Assembly (NCBI GenBank): GCA_963971405.1
Contig: OZ020485.1
Coordinates: 36,537,921-36,601,920 of the forward strand
Direction of reading: 5' to 3'
DNA from: Psococerastis gibbosa
Lineage: Eukaryota; Arthropoda; Insecta; Psocodea; Psocidae
Length of the DNA stretch: 64,000 bases
Positions 33,990 through 45,754 of this stretch are shown one piece after another. The position numbers and the translations under genes were made by a program. The notes below the pieces were generated by a model. That model saw only the letters and a program-made list of their open reading frames with translations, was not told the origin of the DNA and did no database searches. Numbering within the stretch: the stretch's first letter is position 1; each line of letters opens with the position of its first letter.

Positions 33990-36230
33990 TAAAAGTAATT
34001 AACAGTAATTGACAACAATCAAATGTAGTATTGGACCAATGCAAAAGAATGGTTTGCCTTGGCCACTTTCTAAACTCCAGTCCAAGCTGGACAAAAAGCT
34101 TGGAGAAGCCTAACTTAAGAAAATCACACTTTTTCAAGCTTTTTGATAGATCTCGGTTCTACGAGAAAAATAAATTAGCATGCATCTGTCGCATTTGTAA
34201 TGTAGAACATACGCCTAAATAGCATATGTACTGAATTTAATGTAGGGCCTACATACACCACCGTAACTTCAGCTAAACATTATTTATTTCTTTAGATAGT
34301 CCAATGTATCAAAGTTTTTTAAGTCCCAAAATGAAGCGAAAGCATGATTCGACTTAGAAACAAACCAAACAAAACAAACCAACTGCCAAGGCAACAATTT
34401 TCCAACTGCAATCCAAACTCTGCTATTTTTCAGTCCAATACAATCCATTTTTCTAAAAGCCACGAAGTGACGAAACACTGCATAATTCATGGTGACGAAG
34501 TAAACATAGAGCAATTAAATCGGTGAGTGTGACGCCTTTCTTGTGATTAGCAGAAGTTGTTGGTATGTAGGCGTTACTGAAAAATTTTCTATATCACATT
34601 GCATTGAACTGTATTTTGCATTATTTTTTTTTAAATGGGAAAGTACAAACAAATAACCAGCATTCGAGCCCAGATAGGTGGTTCGCAATGGTAACTTAAA
34701 TTACTCAATTGCATGAACGATGAGTCAAAGCCAAAGAAATTTATTTTGACCAAGAAGGAGGGTTAAAAAAGGCAAGGGTTTTAGATTCCACGAGGAGTAC
34801 ATAAAACAAGATTTAGGATTCAACTATAAAATCATTTACCACTTTTCAGCTATACGGAAAGGGAAAATCTCGGCAAGAATGCGCTGAGTTAATATGTATG
34901 CACAGGCACGGAACGAATTTATTTCATCTGCGCTTAGTGTCGCTTATCTCAACCTATTTAACTTTCGTTTAAAGGCACCCAAGCTTCTTCAAGACTCTTA
35001 AGAAAAATACAATTTGTTATTCCCTGACAGAAGGCCACTTTCTGAGTTTTTGTCATGATTATGTTTTGATAGTAGCGTCATAGTAGACATAGAGATATAG
35101 GGAATTGAAACAGAAATTAACAGTAAAAGGGTTGTAAAATCAGTCTTAGCAGTTAGACTGTAGTAACCAAATTGCTGTTGCTTGGCAAAATATAAAAAAT
35201 AAGACAAAGGTATGCAAAAAAATAGACATAAGTAAGACGGTGGAAGAAAGGGAGATGTTGAAGTGTACAAGCAGATCACTGAGGTCACTGCTAATGAGGT
35301 AAGTAAGCACTGTAGTCCAGGCACGTACGCAGGACCCCAAACTAACTCCATGCTGTTAGACCTGAGTCAAAAGATTTTGCGAACATTTCTACTCCCGGCA
35401 ACAATACGTGTTTTCTGTTCTCTAATAAGATAGCTTCCTGCGACTAAAATAAAAAAAAACTATAATGTAGGTCATATACGGTATGTAGCTACCGATAGTA
35501 ACAATTTCTCGAAGGCAATATCACTACAAAAAATGTTTTGTGATTAGAAGGACTTTCAAATAAATGTTTTTTTTTGTCTTGTAAGGTAAGTTGAGTAATC
35601 AATTATAACCATACAGAGCAGTGCAGTACGGTGTTTATTTTCTGTGCCATATAGGCAACCACTAAATAAAATATTCACAACACCTGAGGTTGGGTCCGAA
35701 CCCGTTATCGGTTATTGCCATTTGCACAATAATGAAGCTTATTAGCGTGGCCTAGAGGCGAAGTATCATTTAAGTCTACAGTATTAGTAAGAAGCCTACT
35801 GTAGGGCTGGTCCTAGATGTTCTACCGTTTCCACCATTGATACATCCTTGACTTGAAGTACAGTGTTGTTTCGTAAAACATCCGTTGAGTTAGCGAATAG
35901 GAACGAGAGAGGCAGCCATGTACATACATGTCTGTGTCTTGGAAAACTGAATCTGTTATAGGGGCACATTGGACGACCACCTAAAGTATTATTCCTATAA
36001 GTGCTGTACGTACAGTATTATACCGGGATGAAGTGTACGGTTTGCTTATGCTTCCCTTACATAATCGCTAGTGCTACAAAGACCGCAACAACGGGAAATA
36101 AATTTTCAATCGCCACGATTTTGAACAAAATTAACAGTCTAGAAAATGCTTCCCGAAATATGAAAGAAACTATATTTTATTGGGTAAAGTAGAATTTTTT
36201 GCTAAATCCATCCCAAATACTTATTAAACT
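33990..36230. other. non-coding stretch, nothing assigned
   Basis: AT-rich. Near 35695 a GGGTCCGAACCCG motif resembles an inverted B box but lacks a convincing SINE context. Confidence 0.5.
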
Positions 36231-36235
36231 AGCTC

Positions 36236-36318
36236 AGTACAAACCTACGGAGGCGATTGAAGAGGTCAATCGGATGCATCCATTAAATTGTTTATATGCG
36301 ATTAACCTTTTAAAAAAA
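36236..36318 (+). repeat. SINE family B, copy 4 (5'-truncated)
   Basis: Only the 3' half is present: CGGAGGCGATTGAAGAGGTC, CAATCGGATGCATCC, TTAAATTGTT and an A-rich tail that continues into AATAATAATA. Confidence 0.6.
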
Positions 36319-36319
36319 C

Positions 36320-37395
36320 AATAATAATAATGATGAAAGCTCATTTTGGGAAACTAGATTTTTCCTCGTGTTTTACTGATGATGAAAGTTCTAAGTGGGT
36401 GTGTACCATTGCCATAGGAATAAGTCGAAAGGTAATCATGTCGGTGCGACGGGCCGTTAATGTCGAAATGAGTAATGAAATTTTGAAAGTGATGGACGTG
36501 TCCCGCGTGGCAGCTTCTGCAATAAAATGTCAGAGGGAGGAAGGTAAAGGAATACAAAGAGTTTTTCATCAGTCTTATTCCGGGGCGCACCCTTGAAATG
36601 AAGTTTCCGGGGTGCTGGATAGGAGACGTGCCTCTGCAAACGACAACTTGAGCCCGCCACGGATAGATAGGCATCGTTCAATATTCGTCCTGCATACATA
36701 CTCTAAGAAACCCGTCCTTTTTTCAACTTTTCATGCGTGTGCCATAGTGAGTACATTGGACTTTTTCCAGCTACTACTAGTACAATAGGATTATATGATT
36801 TGGCTCTGCATTTATTCATCCACCTTCACGAATATAGCCTACAAAACATGTATAGGAAATCCCCACTATTCTGCAAACATACGCATGTGTGTCTGAATGT
36901 AGTTTTTATATGTTCGAAAAAATACATCTTAGGGTACCAAATCCTGCAAAATAACTTACTATAGTTGTTTTGAACGATTATAGCCACATAATAACAATAT
37001 AAATAGATAGTCGTAAAATAGGGCCGGCTTCAATAAAATAAGCATAAATGAAAATTGATCAAGTCTACAAAGCAATCCTAATGGGGGGGGGGGGGGGTGC
37101 ATTACATATCCATTATAAAATAAAAGGCGTAATGTTTTATTATAGGTATATACGTAATTGCATTTTATTTATATATATATATATATATATAAATATTTAA
37201 AGGGAAGACTAAATCTTTGGGATAATACCGTAAGGACGCAAGAATAAATTTTATTACGGTTAATTCCATTGATTGATATCAAACGGCTTGCAGCCATCAA
37301 TACCAATAAGATACAACAATAGAAGGTTTAAATTTCTAACGCACTTGCCGTCTTCAACATGCGACTTTGTTGTAATTTTTTTTATAAATGGTAGA
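36320..37395. other. non-coding stretch with G run and TA repeat
   Basis: A long G run sits near 37083 and a TA dinucleotide microsatellite at about 37168-37191. Frames at 36.3-36.7 kb on both strands show no domain. Confidence 0.55.
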
Positions 37396-37399
37396 TACC

Positions 37400-37690
37400 A
37401 AATAAATAAATATTAATTTTTTTGAGCCAACCTAGCGGAGTTAGGACTACCTATAAAGCCCTCTCTTACAATCAACTATAGGAAGGCCCGGGACCGCTTG
37501 CTTTACATACCCCCCGAAACATGGCCAGTAAATCCTAGTTGAGCGTAAGAGAGTGCTTTATAGCCCTAACTCCGCTAGGTTCGCTTAGCAATAGAACAAA
37601 AAAGTCTTTATTTATTTATTTAAATGTAGCAAGTGCGGGGCTCGAACCAACAAGCTTTCTGGTGAAAGTCGGAGTCTGCACCACTACTCT
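37400..37690 (-). repeat. tRNA-derived SINE, family A, copy 3 (interrupted)
   Basis: Minus-strand SINE. The tRNA-like head with B box GGTTCGAGCCC lies at about 37626-37690, and the body and tail at 37400-37533. The two parts are separated by a second SINE in the opposite orientation. The joined parts match copies 1 and 2 (CGAAACATGGCCAG, then AAATGTAGCAAGTG). Confidence 0.85.
37534..37620 (+). repeat. SINE family A, copy 4, nested and 5'-truncated
   Basis: Plus-strand copy holding only the 3' half: CCTAGTTGAGCGTAAGAGAG, TATAGCCCTAACTCCGCTAG, then AGAACAAAAAAGTC and a TTTA-repeat tail. TAAAT flanks it at 37529-37533 and 37621-37625 as a probable target duplication inside copy 3. Confidence 0.83.
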
Positions 37691-38039
37691 ACATATATTT
37701 AAAAAAAATGTATACAGTGCAGTACGCATTGAGGAAAAGACGCAAAGGAAACCAACATAGCTTTCAGGAAATCCTAGCATTTGTAACCTTGATGAAATAT
37801 GTCTCACATGAGGGGAACAAAAAGGGAAAGAACTTGAGGGTGGTCGATTCATATGAGGAGGGGGGGGGGGCCGTTAGTGTTTAAGATTCCTGTCGGAGTA
37901 TTTGTCATTGTTATTCATAGTCCAGTGTCGCTGCAAGCGGAATGCTAAACGCTCGTCCTGCCGTTTTGCGACACGAAATGCCCCTTTTCTTTCAAGTTTA
38001 CAGCAAACTTTTATTTTTTTTCATGATTTTAATTTATCT

Positions 38040-38172
38040 CTGTCCATCAAGAGCGGATCCAGCGGAAAATTTAGGGGTAGGGTGGTCACAAGTTGTATGT
38101 AAGTTTAAAAGGTATTTTTTTTGGTTGAAAATTTGAGTCCCCCCCCCCCGTGGATTCGCCATTGCTGTCCAT
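38040..38172. mobile_element. hAT-like MITE, 117 bp, 8-bp TSD CTGTCCAT
   Basis: The element at 38048-38164 begins CAAGAGCGGATCCAGCGG and ends CGTGGATTCGCCATTG. CTGTCCAT is perfect at 38040-38047 and 38165-38172. A C run precedes the right end. It is the shortest member of the set. Confidence 0.87.
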
Positions 38173-38174
38173 AG

Positions 38175-39250
38175 CATTTTTATGTACCGTGCTGTAAGAA
38201 GTAACGCGGGAGTTCTCACACATACCCAGAACGATTCTGATTTGTTTCCATAGCAACTGTTCAAAAATTGAATCCAACTGGTTTCAACTGGGCCTTTGAT
38301 AAGATGACCGTGTTTGAGTCAGTCGAGAACGAACACCGTTCCCTTTTTTCCTAAAATATTTAGTTTGTTGTAATTTATTATTAAGATTAATTTTAATATA
38401 AGTGAATCCCCTCTGGTGCACCCCTACCACGATTTGCAAGAAAGAAGAGAAGGGCCTTTCACCATCCTCAAGACGTCTCGTCTGGGTACACCAGAGTGTG
38501 GGTAAGTCCAGCAAAAAAATTATTATTTTACAGTCCACTGAAAATCATACAAGGTCCTTCGAGCCGAATTTGAACCAGCGACCTATGGATTCCATAAAGT
38601 ACCAAGACAGTACATTATTAAGGAATTATTCAATTACAACTGCTCAAGACAGAATAAATAAGTAGCCTACACGTAGACTATTAAGTATTAAACTGCAAAA
38701 CAACGACATACTCGCAGTACAATCTTTTAATTTCGGCATAAAACCAGCGTTACAATAGATCAAAACGGGGGTAAAAGTTAGTTGCGATCGTTTATCACGT
38801 AAACCCCATATCTATTTCGAATATCGCACCCATGATTTATTCCCCAAGTTGACTTTTTTTAAGTTTTTTTAAATGTGTACGTTTAATTTCAGTTCCGTAT
38901 CGATTTCGAAATCGTTTTATCTCTTAGTCTAATTTAGAGAGCAAAAAATATCAAGCCGAGGTGTTTTCTAATAATATGGATCCAAGGTAGTGTAGTACAA
39001 TAGCAGCTAAAGAACTTCATATAATTATGAAATGAGAGTAAAAATGTAAATAAAAAAATAAACTTTCGATAGTGTTTCATGTCGATTTCTATTCTCCCTG
39101 ACTTTAGACCTATTGTACACGTAAACTGCAGGGTTATATCACTTAGGGCCCTTTTATAGCCAGTGGGTGCGGGTACGGGTCAAACAAAGGATAAGTTTGC
39201 CATTCCGTGTTATCACAGTATTTCCCTCTTAAAAGCCGTGTGAAAATTAT
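38175..39250. other. non-coding stretch, weak tRNA-like B box
   Basis: At about 38564-38580, GAATTTGAACCAGCG is the inverse of a GGTTCAAATTC B box, suggesting an old minus-strand SINE. No A box or second copy was identified. Confidence 0.4.
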
Positions 39251-39255
39251 CTTAA

Positions 39256-39298
39256 CAAAGCTTTCCTTATATAACGTATAAATAGGAAAGCAAAAATA
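39256..39298 (+). repeat. 3'-terminal fragment of repeat family X
   Basis: CAAAGCTTTCCTTATATAAC, then GTATAAATAGGAAAGCAAAA is the last 40 bp of family X with minor changes. Being only the 3' end, with an A-rich tail, it suggests 5' truncation. Confidence 0.65.
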
Positions 39299-39368
39299 GA
39301 CTACGAGCTATGCAAATCAACAAACTGCAAGCTTTTCTTAAGTTTATTCAATACTTGACCCAATTCCA

Positions 39369-39529
39369 CACCATGCTTAGAAATGTTTTCGTGGGGAACA
39401 TGGGGGTGTGGCCTTACTGCATAACAATAAACGCAATAAAGAATTCAGTAATGCACTAAGGCTGTACCCCATGTCCCAATGCATAACGGTGAGCTTGTAT
39501 TCCTGACGATAATATTTCTAAGCGTGGTG
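39369..39529. repeat. foldback hairpin
   Basis: The left arm, CACCATGCTTAGAAATGTTT then CATGGGGGTGTGGCCTTACT, is mirrored on the right by AATATTTCTAAGCGTGGTG and AAGGCTGTACCCCATG. The arms pair imperfectly with unequal spacing. No second copy was seen in the window. Confidence 0.6.
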
Positions 39530-39534
39530 AGCCT

Positions 39535-40420
39535 TATGGGTATTCACATATAACCTGTGGTAGGGGGTAAAGTAGAAATTGAAATGAAATGTAAATAAGT
39601 ACACCAAACTTCCAATGAAGCCTATTTCATGTTTACATTATTTACTTTTTCCTATTTCCCCTTTATCTTTACCCAGCTCTGAAGTATTTCCTTTCAACTT
39701 CAAAGTTAAAGTCATTATAGAGCAAACTGCGAAACCTTTGTTTACTCTCATTTATTAAATTATGCATTATGTGACATAACGGGAGCTGAGCGTTTCACAG
39801 TCCTTTACAAATATTTACTTTTGCAACAAAAGCAGTTGAGGATTATTACCTTTGGTTATGGGGATCAGAACGGGAGAGGTAAGGAATTACACGGCGTCAA
39901 CCGTCCGCGAACCCAGCTTTGGACAACTGCAAAATCTATTTCATAATTGAAATTGAAAATGAAATGATTTAATTAAACTAAATTACTGAAATTCTTACGT
40001 CTCCCGCGTCCCCCCTCCCTCCCTTTTCTCCTCCCTGCCTTCATTCTCCCATTTGTCTTGAAGCTGCTGCTTTCCTAAATTTGAAGTTGTGTATCTTTGT
40101 TGGAGATCAAGTTTACAAGTCACTGGAAAATGGAATAAGATGAGATGAAATATTTTGACGCGGGAGTTTTCTTATATATGTATTTGAAAGCAGCTTGCGC
40201 TGTTTTAAGAAACTCGACACAAGTTTTGGGTCGTCAGAAGTTTCTGCATGGAAATAACAACTTTTGGGGTTTCATTCGTGGGAACTAGAGATACAGATGC
40301 AAGTCGAATAAAACTTATTATCAAAATAAGTAACAATGGTAAAATTGGCAATGACCAGGTGTCCAAAACTATCACAATAGAAACATGGCCATCTTCAGTG
40401 GTACTACGTAGACTTCAAAG
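39535..40420. other. non-coding stretch, nothing assigned
   Basis: Includes a CT-rich stretch near 40000-40050. No exon seen. Confidence 0.5.
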
Positions 40421-40426
40421 ACTGTA

Positions 40427-40534
40427 TCTCGGAGGCCTAGAATCGTACCACAGCTACTTGGTACTAGTGCTACTTGGTACTAGTGCTACTTGGTACTAGT
40501 GCTACTTAGTACTAGGGCTTATAAGCCTCCGAGA
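40427..40534. repeat. hairpin enclosing a 16-bp tandem repeat
   Basis: TCTCGGAGGC (40427-40436) pairs perfectly with GCCTCCGAGA (40525-40534). The loop holds four units of GCTACTTGGTACTAGT at 40453-40516: three identical, the fourth with two substitutions. Each unit contains the palindrome ACTAGT. Confidence 0.85.
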
Positions 40535-40780
40535 AACATTAGAAGTATCTGCAGTATCACTTAGATGCTGAATTACGCTTTCAGATTGACCACAACCCAT
40601 CAGCCCGGATTCTACTGCTTCATCATACAACTCTCATTTGCAATTACAAAAGTGATTAAGTGATTTGTTTAAGAGTAAAGGAACAACGATACTCGATTAT
40701 CGATACTCCCATCGTATGGCGCAACCTGAAATTGAAGACAACGAAACACTGAGGAGTTCCTTCTATCTCATAAATGTAGA

Positions 40781-40895
40781 TACTACCCGACCACGACAGG
40801 ATGGCACTTGAAACACTTATACAAATCGAATAAATTCGGTGTTCCGCTTATGCAAGTATTCGAATAAACAAAGTGTTCCAAGTGGTCGGGTAGTA
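40781..40895. mobile_element. TA-flanked mini MITE, 111 bp
   Basis: TA at 40781-40782 and 40894-40895 bracket an element that begins CTACCCGACCAC and ends with the exact inverse, GTGGTCGGGTAG. Inner sequences CTTGAAACACTT and AAGTGTTCCAAG are also roughly inverse. TA duplication fits a Tc1/mariner-superfamily MITE. Confidence 0.78.
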
Positions 40896-40899
40896 TGTT

Positions 40900-42980
40900 A
40901 AATCATTTAATCGCATTGGATCAAACCCAGTGTTTCGTTATTGGTACCGGATAGCAAAAAAGCGAAGTAGAGCATAATTTTGCTTTAAGCATATGATATT
41001 TTAGACCAAATCATGTGTTTGTAATTTATTAAACAAATGACAGGGCAGGGAGGTCAAGGAAACACAAACAGAACGTCCCCTCCCAGCACGGATTTGATAT
41101 GGGAGGAATTGCCCGGCACCGAATATGAGGAATTCCCGAATCTGTTTGGCCTGCGGCATTCCAGGCAGCCCCGGAGTTCCCCCACCCCTTCCTCACATTA
41201 CTTCACAATGTCCCCATTTATTCCACCAGTGGATACGGAAATGAGGGAATTAATTTAGGACGGCTGATTTGAGACCTCATAGCTGAATGAAATTGTGGAA
41301 GCCCTCCTTCCATCCATGCTCCTTCCCCAATTGTTTCCTCGGTTTATGACTCTTTTGTGTGTTTTGTCACCTGAGCAGAGTGGGTGAAAAATTTATGAGT
41401 ACAATTCTCGTGGAATATAGATAATTTTGCAGAGCAAATCATTATCTAGAGTTGAATTAGTAAACTGAGCGATCCTGAAAATCGAATTCTATATAATTTA
41501 CTGAATTCTAAATTATAAAACTGCACTCTACCTAGGTTATAGCAATGTCACAAAAAAATATTTTTTTCTACAGAAAACAACGATAGCATCACTGACAAAA
41601 TGTCAAATATTTACTTAAAAGGATTAAAACTTAAAGACTCCAATTTGAATGCACTGTACTCAACAACATAATCATATCAACCGCGCTTAATATTTTATAG
41701 CTAAGAATGCAGCCTACTGTACCGGTACGCATATATACAATAATACCAAATAACAGATGTTCACAATTAAGTCCTCATTGTTTACTTCTTCAATTTTTCT
41801 CGTAATTTGAAAAATACCTTTAATCATTCAATGGCCCTAAACAATGGAAATGTAAATGTAACGATTTCTTATAAGACACGAAACACACCTCGACACTTGG
41901 CTTTAAACCAATTGGATCAATAAGGTATTGTACTATGTAGCCCAATTAAATGAGTAATGTTTTCAGTACTGCTTTCATTCAACGAAGGTTGACTGAAAAA
42001 ACAGAAATACCACTACGTTAATAATTAAAGAACTCGCAATCGAGAGGAATGATACAACAAAAACATGGCGGAGGTTGCTTCAGAATGGGCTCTCTTCATC
42101 AGCGCCGACCACTCGCTTGTTGACCGGATAGAATGCTAAGCAAACAACGTGGAACAATGCCATTGTATCTCCCTTGGACGGGAGGATTTGGCTTTCGCAA
42201 TGCTGGCTGATCGATAGAAGCTTGCTTGGCAACAGTCTGCTTAGTACCTTCCATGTTGGCAAAATAAGGACAGCTCCGACAATCCTTCTTGTAATATTAC
42301 ATCTCAATGTGAGTGTCTCCAAAGTGACTTCGTGGAATATTCTCACTATTTCCAGATATTATATGGAATGACTGCGATTGAGGTGATGCATGCATTCTTT
42401 TAACTAATTGTTTTCATTAGCTATTGTGGAACAATGCAAACAATTCAATTTTATTTTGTAATGTAGCCTATTTTAATTGAAAGCGAAACACGGACGGTCT
42501 GAATGGAATGACATGACAATGAAAATATAATTAATAGGAAATACCGCAAACATTAATGCAAGAGGAAGAAATCTTTTTTAGGGCAAAAAAGATCATAACA
42601 AACAGAAGAGCAATACTTGAGAAGAACTTTACAGCAATTTCAATTATGCAAATTCCCTCTAACAGAGGTTGTTTTCTTTGTTAAAAGTATAGAGCGAGTT
42701 GCCTCCAGGGGGAGACGAAAAAAGGAACATTCTTTCGTTGTTAGCTTATGGTGAAAACTCTGAATTTTGCCTGCATTACCTGGCTGCCCTGACTTTTCGT
42801 GGGGCCGCTTTGTTGGTTTCCTTTCCCCCCACTACCATGTTAACTTTCGTTTGCGCGCTTTATTATGACAAGCTTTCATTAAATAAAGTAAATATGTGTA
42901 CATTATAATAATTGACTATGTACTTACGTGATCTTACGCAATCGGGTTATTGCTTGTCACCCCCTCTGGCACCATAGTCA
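40900..42980. other. non-coding stretch; GC-richer block at 41.04-41.26 kb
   Basis: The plus frame at 41037-41258 lies in a locally GC-richer block but shows no known domain or clear splice boundaries. The remainder is AT-rich. Confidence 0.45.
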
Positions 42981-42982
42981 TG

Positions 42983-43170
42983 TTAAAGGGCAAGGCCGTG
43001 CCCAGGTTTTGATTTCGGGGGGGGGGGGGGGTCCAAAAATTATTTTTTACGTAATTTGTTAATGAATTAATGGATAAATTCCTCAAACCATACAGGTTTA
43101 CATACAAAAATGTATTTCGGGGGGGGGGGACCCCATGGACCACCCCCTTGGGCACGGCCCCGTTAAAGGG
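42983..43170. mobile_element. hAT-like MITE, 172 bp, 8-bp TSD TTAAAGGG
   Basis: The element at 42991-43162 begins CAAGGCCGTGCCCAGG and ends TTGGGCACGGCCCCG. TTAAAGGG is perfect at 42983-42990 and 43163-43170. Two internal G runs lie near 43016 and 43119. Confidence 0.86.
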
Positions 43171-43174
43171 TAAA

Positions 43175-45150
43175 CCCGTGGACTAAAGATAAAAGATTAA
43201 GGTAAAACTGTTCGCGTAGGATCCCGATGGACTAAAAAATAATGCCAGATGTGTAGCTGGGTTGAGCTGTCTATCTACCCAGTAAGCCAAAAACAGGGTG
43301 CTCGGATCGACTTTTAAATAGATGCCAATAATGGCCCTTGATTACGCATTGTAGTATTTATTCCAGGGAAGAGATATTTGGATAGTTCATTTTGAACTTA
43401 CGATTAGAATCTAAATTTTAGTATTACACTTTCCAACTTCCAATACACCCATATTTATTGAATCGCATATCGGAACAATATTTGAGAGAGTAATCAGGAG
43501 GATTCGGATGAATTATTGTAAACTAAACAGGACACTGTAGAGAAACAGTGTTAAGAGCGACGATACAATATGTAAAATTGGCTGCCGCAGCAATAAGTAG
43601 CATAGGCTACAGGAAATAAAAATTAGAATTAAGCTTATCATTCATCCAAAATTTAAAAAAATGCGCATAACATGCGAGATAAAAAAATAATTTGAAACAT
43701 TTCAGGTTCAACAACAAAAGAATCTTAAGTTACTGTACAGCAGTTCAGAAAATATAAGAAAAATATACGCATCTGCTGCTGTGTATTGTATTTAGCCTAT
43801 ATGAAACTCGTGTAGATTTCTAACTCACATGAAATAGCCTGAGCATTCCCGATTCATAAACATCCCAATCTTGGGATAATATTTATAAACATATGCAAAG
43901 GTACAGACTCAAGACGAATACTAAATATACAGTATAGCTAATACGGATTGTAGTGACTGCGAGTCCTAAAATGGAACTAAGCATGCCCGAAATCAGAGAA
44001 AGTGGCAGAGGGGTTGAATCGCAATGAAATTACGAGCATACAAGTGCGAGGCAATTGATTCCATCGTGTTTTTGTCACTGTTAATTACGATTATATAGCC
44101 CAGTGATTTGTAGCGGCCGTGTTTATGCTAATGCAACATTTTTATGGAAATCCAGCATGGCGGACCAGTGCAGTGCCCCACATGCACACCACTCTCCCAG
44201 CAACAACCTTTTGCAGCCTGGCAAACTTGAACGCATCGTATAATATTTTGATCTGATTCAGAAGCTGTCGCTGCCGCTTGTTTACTCATAAATTCGCCGA
44301 TAGAGAAATTTTACAGTGCTAATTTAATTCAATTTGCTCTCCCCTTTACTTGGAGTTATGCCAACTCAATACTTCCAGAGCTAAACCTTAGGTTTCACTG
44401 GAAGGGAGACGATTTCTGATCCTTTAAAAATTAAAAGGGGATAAAAAATACGAGAGTATATTTTTGCAGAGAACGTCACAAAGAATCAAGATATATATGG
44501 GACGGGTGAGTAATAATCCGAAAGATTGCAAAATAAGGCATAAATAGGTTAACATTTTTTTTAGCAGTCATCCATTTATGCTTGGGAATAAATTCTGGTG
44601 TTGTCTTGCTAATGCAGTAGGTCATCCACCTACATCTAAGAAAATTCAGGCTTTCCAGCTCAAAGGGGGCGTGGAGTAATGAATTTAAGGGAGAGTCCCA
44701 TGTGTGACAGAGCACAACAATGGGCAGTGTGACGCAGTGAATAACTGCTGAGGGGCCGAAGGTCACCGTCCGTCCTCGCAAAGCCCTCTGGATTGATGGA
44801 TGGGGCCCCTTTCCCGGCATTTATCATGTATTTCATTACAACACCAAGAAATCTACTCCGTTTCTTTCAAGAAGAGTCACTGGAAAAAAGGCCATTCGTT
44901 TTATATGGAGGTTTGACGCAGGATTCTGTGTTAAAGGCGGCTGTGACCATGTCCCAGAAATGTTACTGACAGTCATTTCCTAGGTTTGGATTTCTCATAC
45001 CATTAAATTTAATTGTCAGGAAGTTGCTCAGGATCGCCCTAAGAACAAAACGCACTGTTATATATTTGATCTCATTGAAGGTCTGTATGGTCTATTAGCC
45101 AAGTGCATTCATCAATACTTATATTAATGTGGGTGTCGGATCATTAAGAC
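43175..45150. other. non-coding stretch; possible regulatory block near 44.1-44.3 kb
   Basis: No exon or element end recognised. Around 44030-44330 the sequence is less AT-rich, repeat-free and contains ATGCTAAT (44125-44132), an octamer-like POU site. This is weak support for an intronic regulatory element. Confidence 0.35.
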
Positions 45151-45154
45151 TGAT

Positions 45155-45405
45155 TCCAAAATATTTTGTGAACAAGAAATAGTCGTGGATTTTCGACGAA
45201 ATTAATTAATTACTCATTCCACAGCCGCAAAGCTATTAAAGTGGTCACGGAATTGTTGGGAAAATAGACTGCTTTTTGGGAAAGCTTGAACTTTTTATGA
45301 ATTTTTCATCTGACCACTTTCATATGTTTTCGGCTGTGCAACCAGAAATTAATTAATTAAAATACACTTTTCTTGCCAACAAATTATATCAAAATATTTT
45401 AAAAA
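45155..45405. repeat. foldback element, AATTAATTAATT family, copy 2
   Basis: The left arm includes AAAATATTTTGTGAACAAGA, GAAATTAATTAATTACTC, CCACAGCCGCAAAG and AAAGTGGTCACGG. The right arm in inverse gives AAAATATTTTGATATAATTT, TTAATTAATTAATTTCTGG, GCACAGCCGAAAAC and GAAAGTGGTCAGATG. Same family as 2890-3147. Confidence 0.62.
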
Positions 45406-45550
45406 TTTAAAATTAGATATACAGGTATACAAAATAGTGTATATCTAATGTCTGTTACGAAATTTGTAAATATATGTCTATATACGTAGGGCGTCTTTTT
45501 AATTTCGTTCTGTGTGAACGTTATTTTTAGAACCGAATTTTGCATTCTTC

Positions 45551-45748
45551 ACTCGATTCAAGGGCGGATTTTGCCTCCGATTTAGGGGGGGTGGTCAGCG
45601 GGCAGGTTCAGTGGATTTTAACATTAAAAAACATAATAATTTATAATTCCCCCTGTAAACCCACTGTTATCTAGTGTAAGTTAATTTTTTTTTGGGGGGG
45701 GGGGGTTCGGACCTCTGACCCCCCATAAAATCCGCCCTTGACTCGATT
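45551..45748. mobile_element. hAT-like MITE, 182 bp, 8-bp TSD ACTCGATT
   Basis: The element at 45559-45740 begins CAAGGGCGGATTTTGCC and ends ATAAAATCCGCCCTTG. ACTCGATT is perfect at 45551-45558 and 45741-45748. A G run near 45698 lies inside. Confidence 0.9.
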
Positions 45749-45754
45749 GAGCTT

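Noticed and set aside
35690-35710. GGGTTCGGACCC-type motif on the minus strand, possible tRNA or SINE
   Set aside because: No supporting A box or acceptor-stem pairing could be drawn.
38560-38582. tRNA B-box-like motif, possible tRNA gene
   Set aside because: No A box at the right distance, no cloverleaf and no second copy; at most an old SINE.
40453-40516. Similarity of TACTAGTGC units to insect miR-252
   Set aside because: Only a short palindromic core resembles it; the seed does not match and the unit is a tandem repeat.
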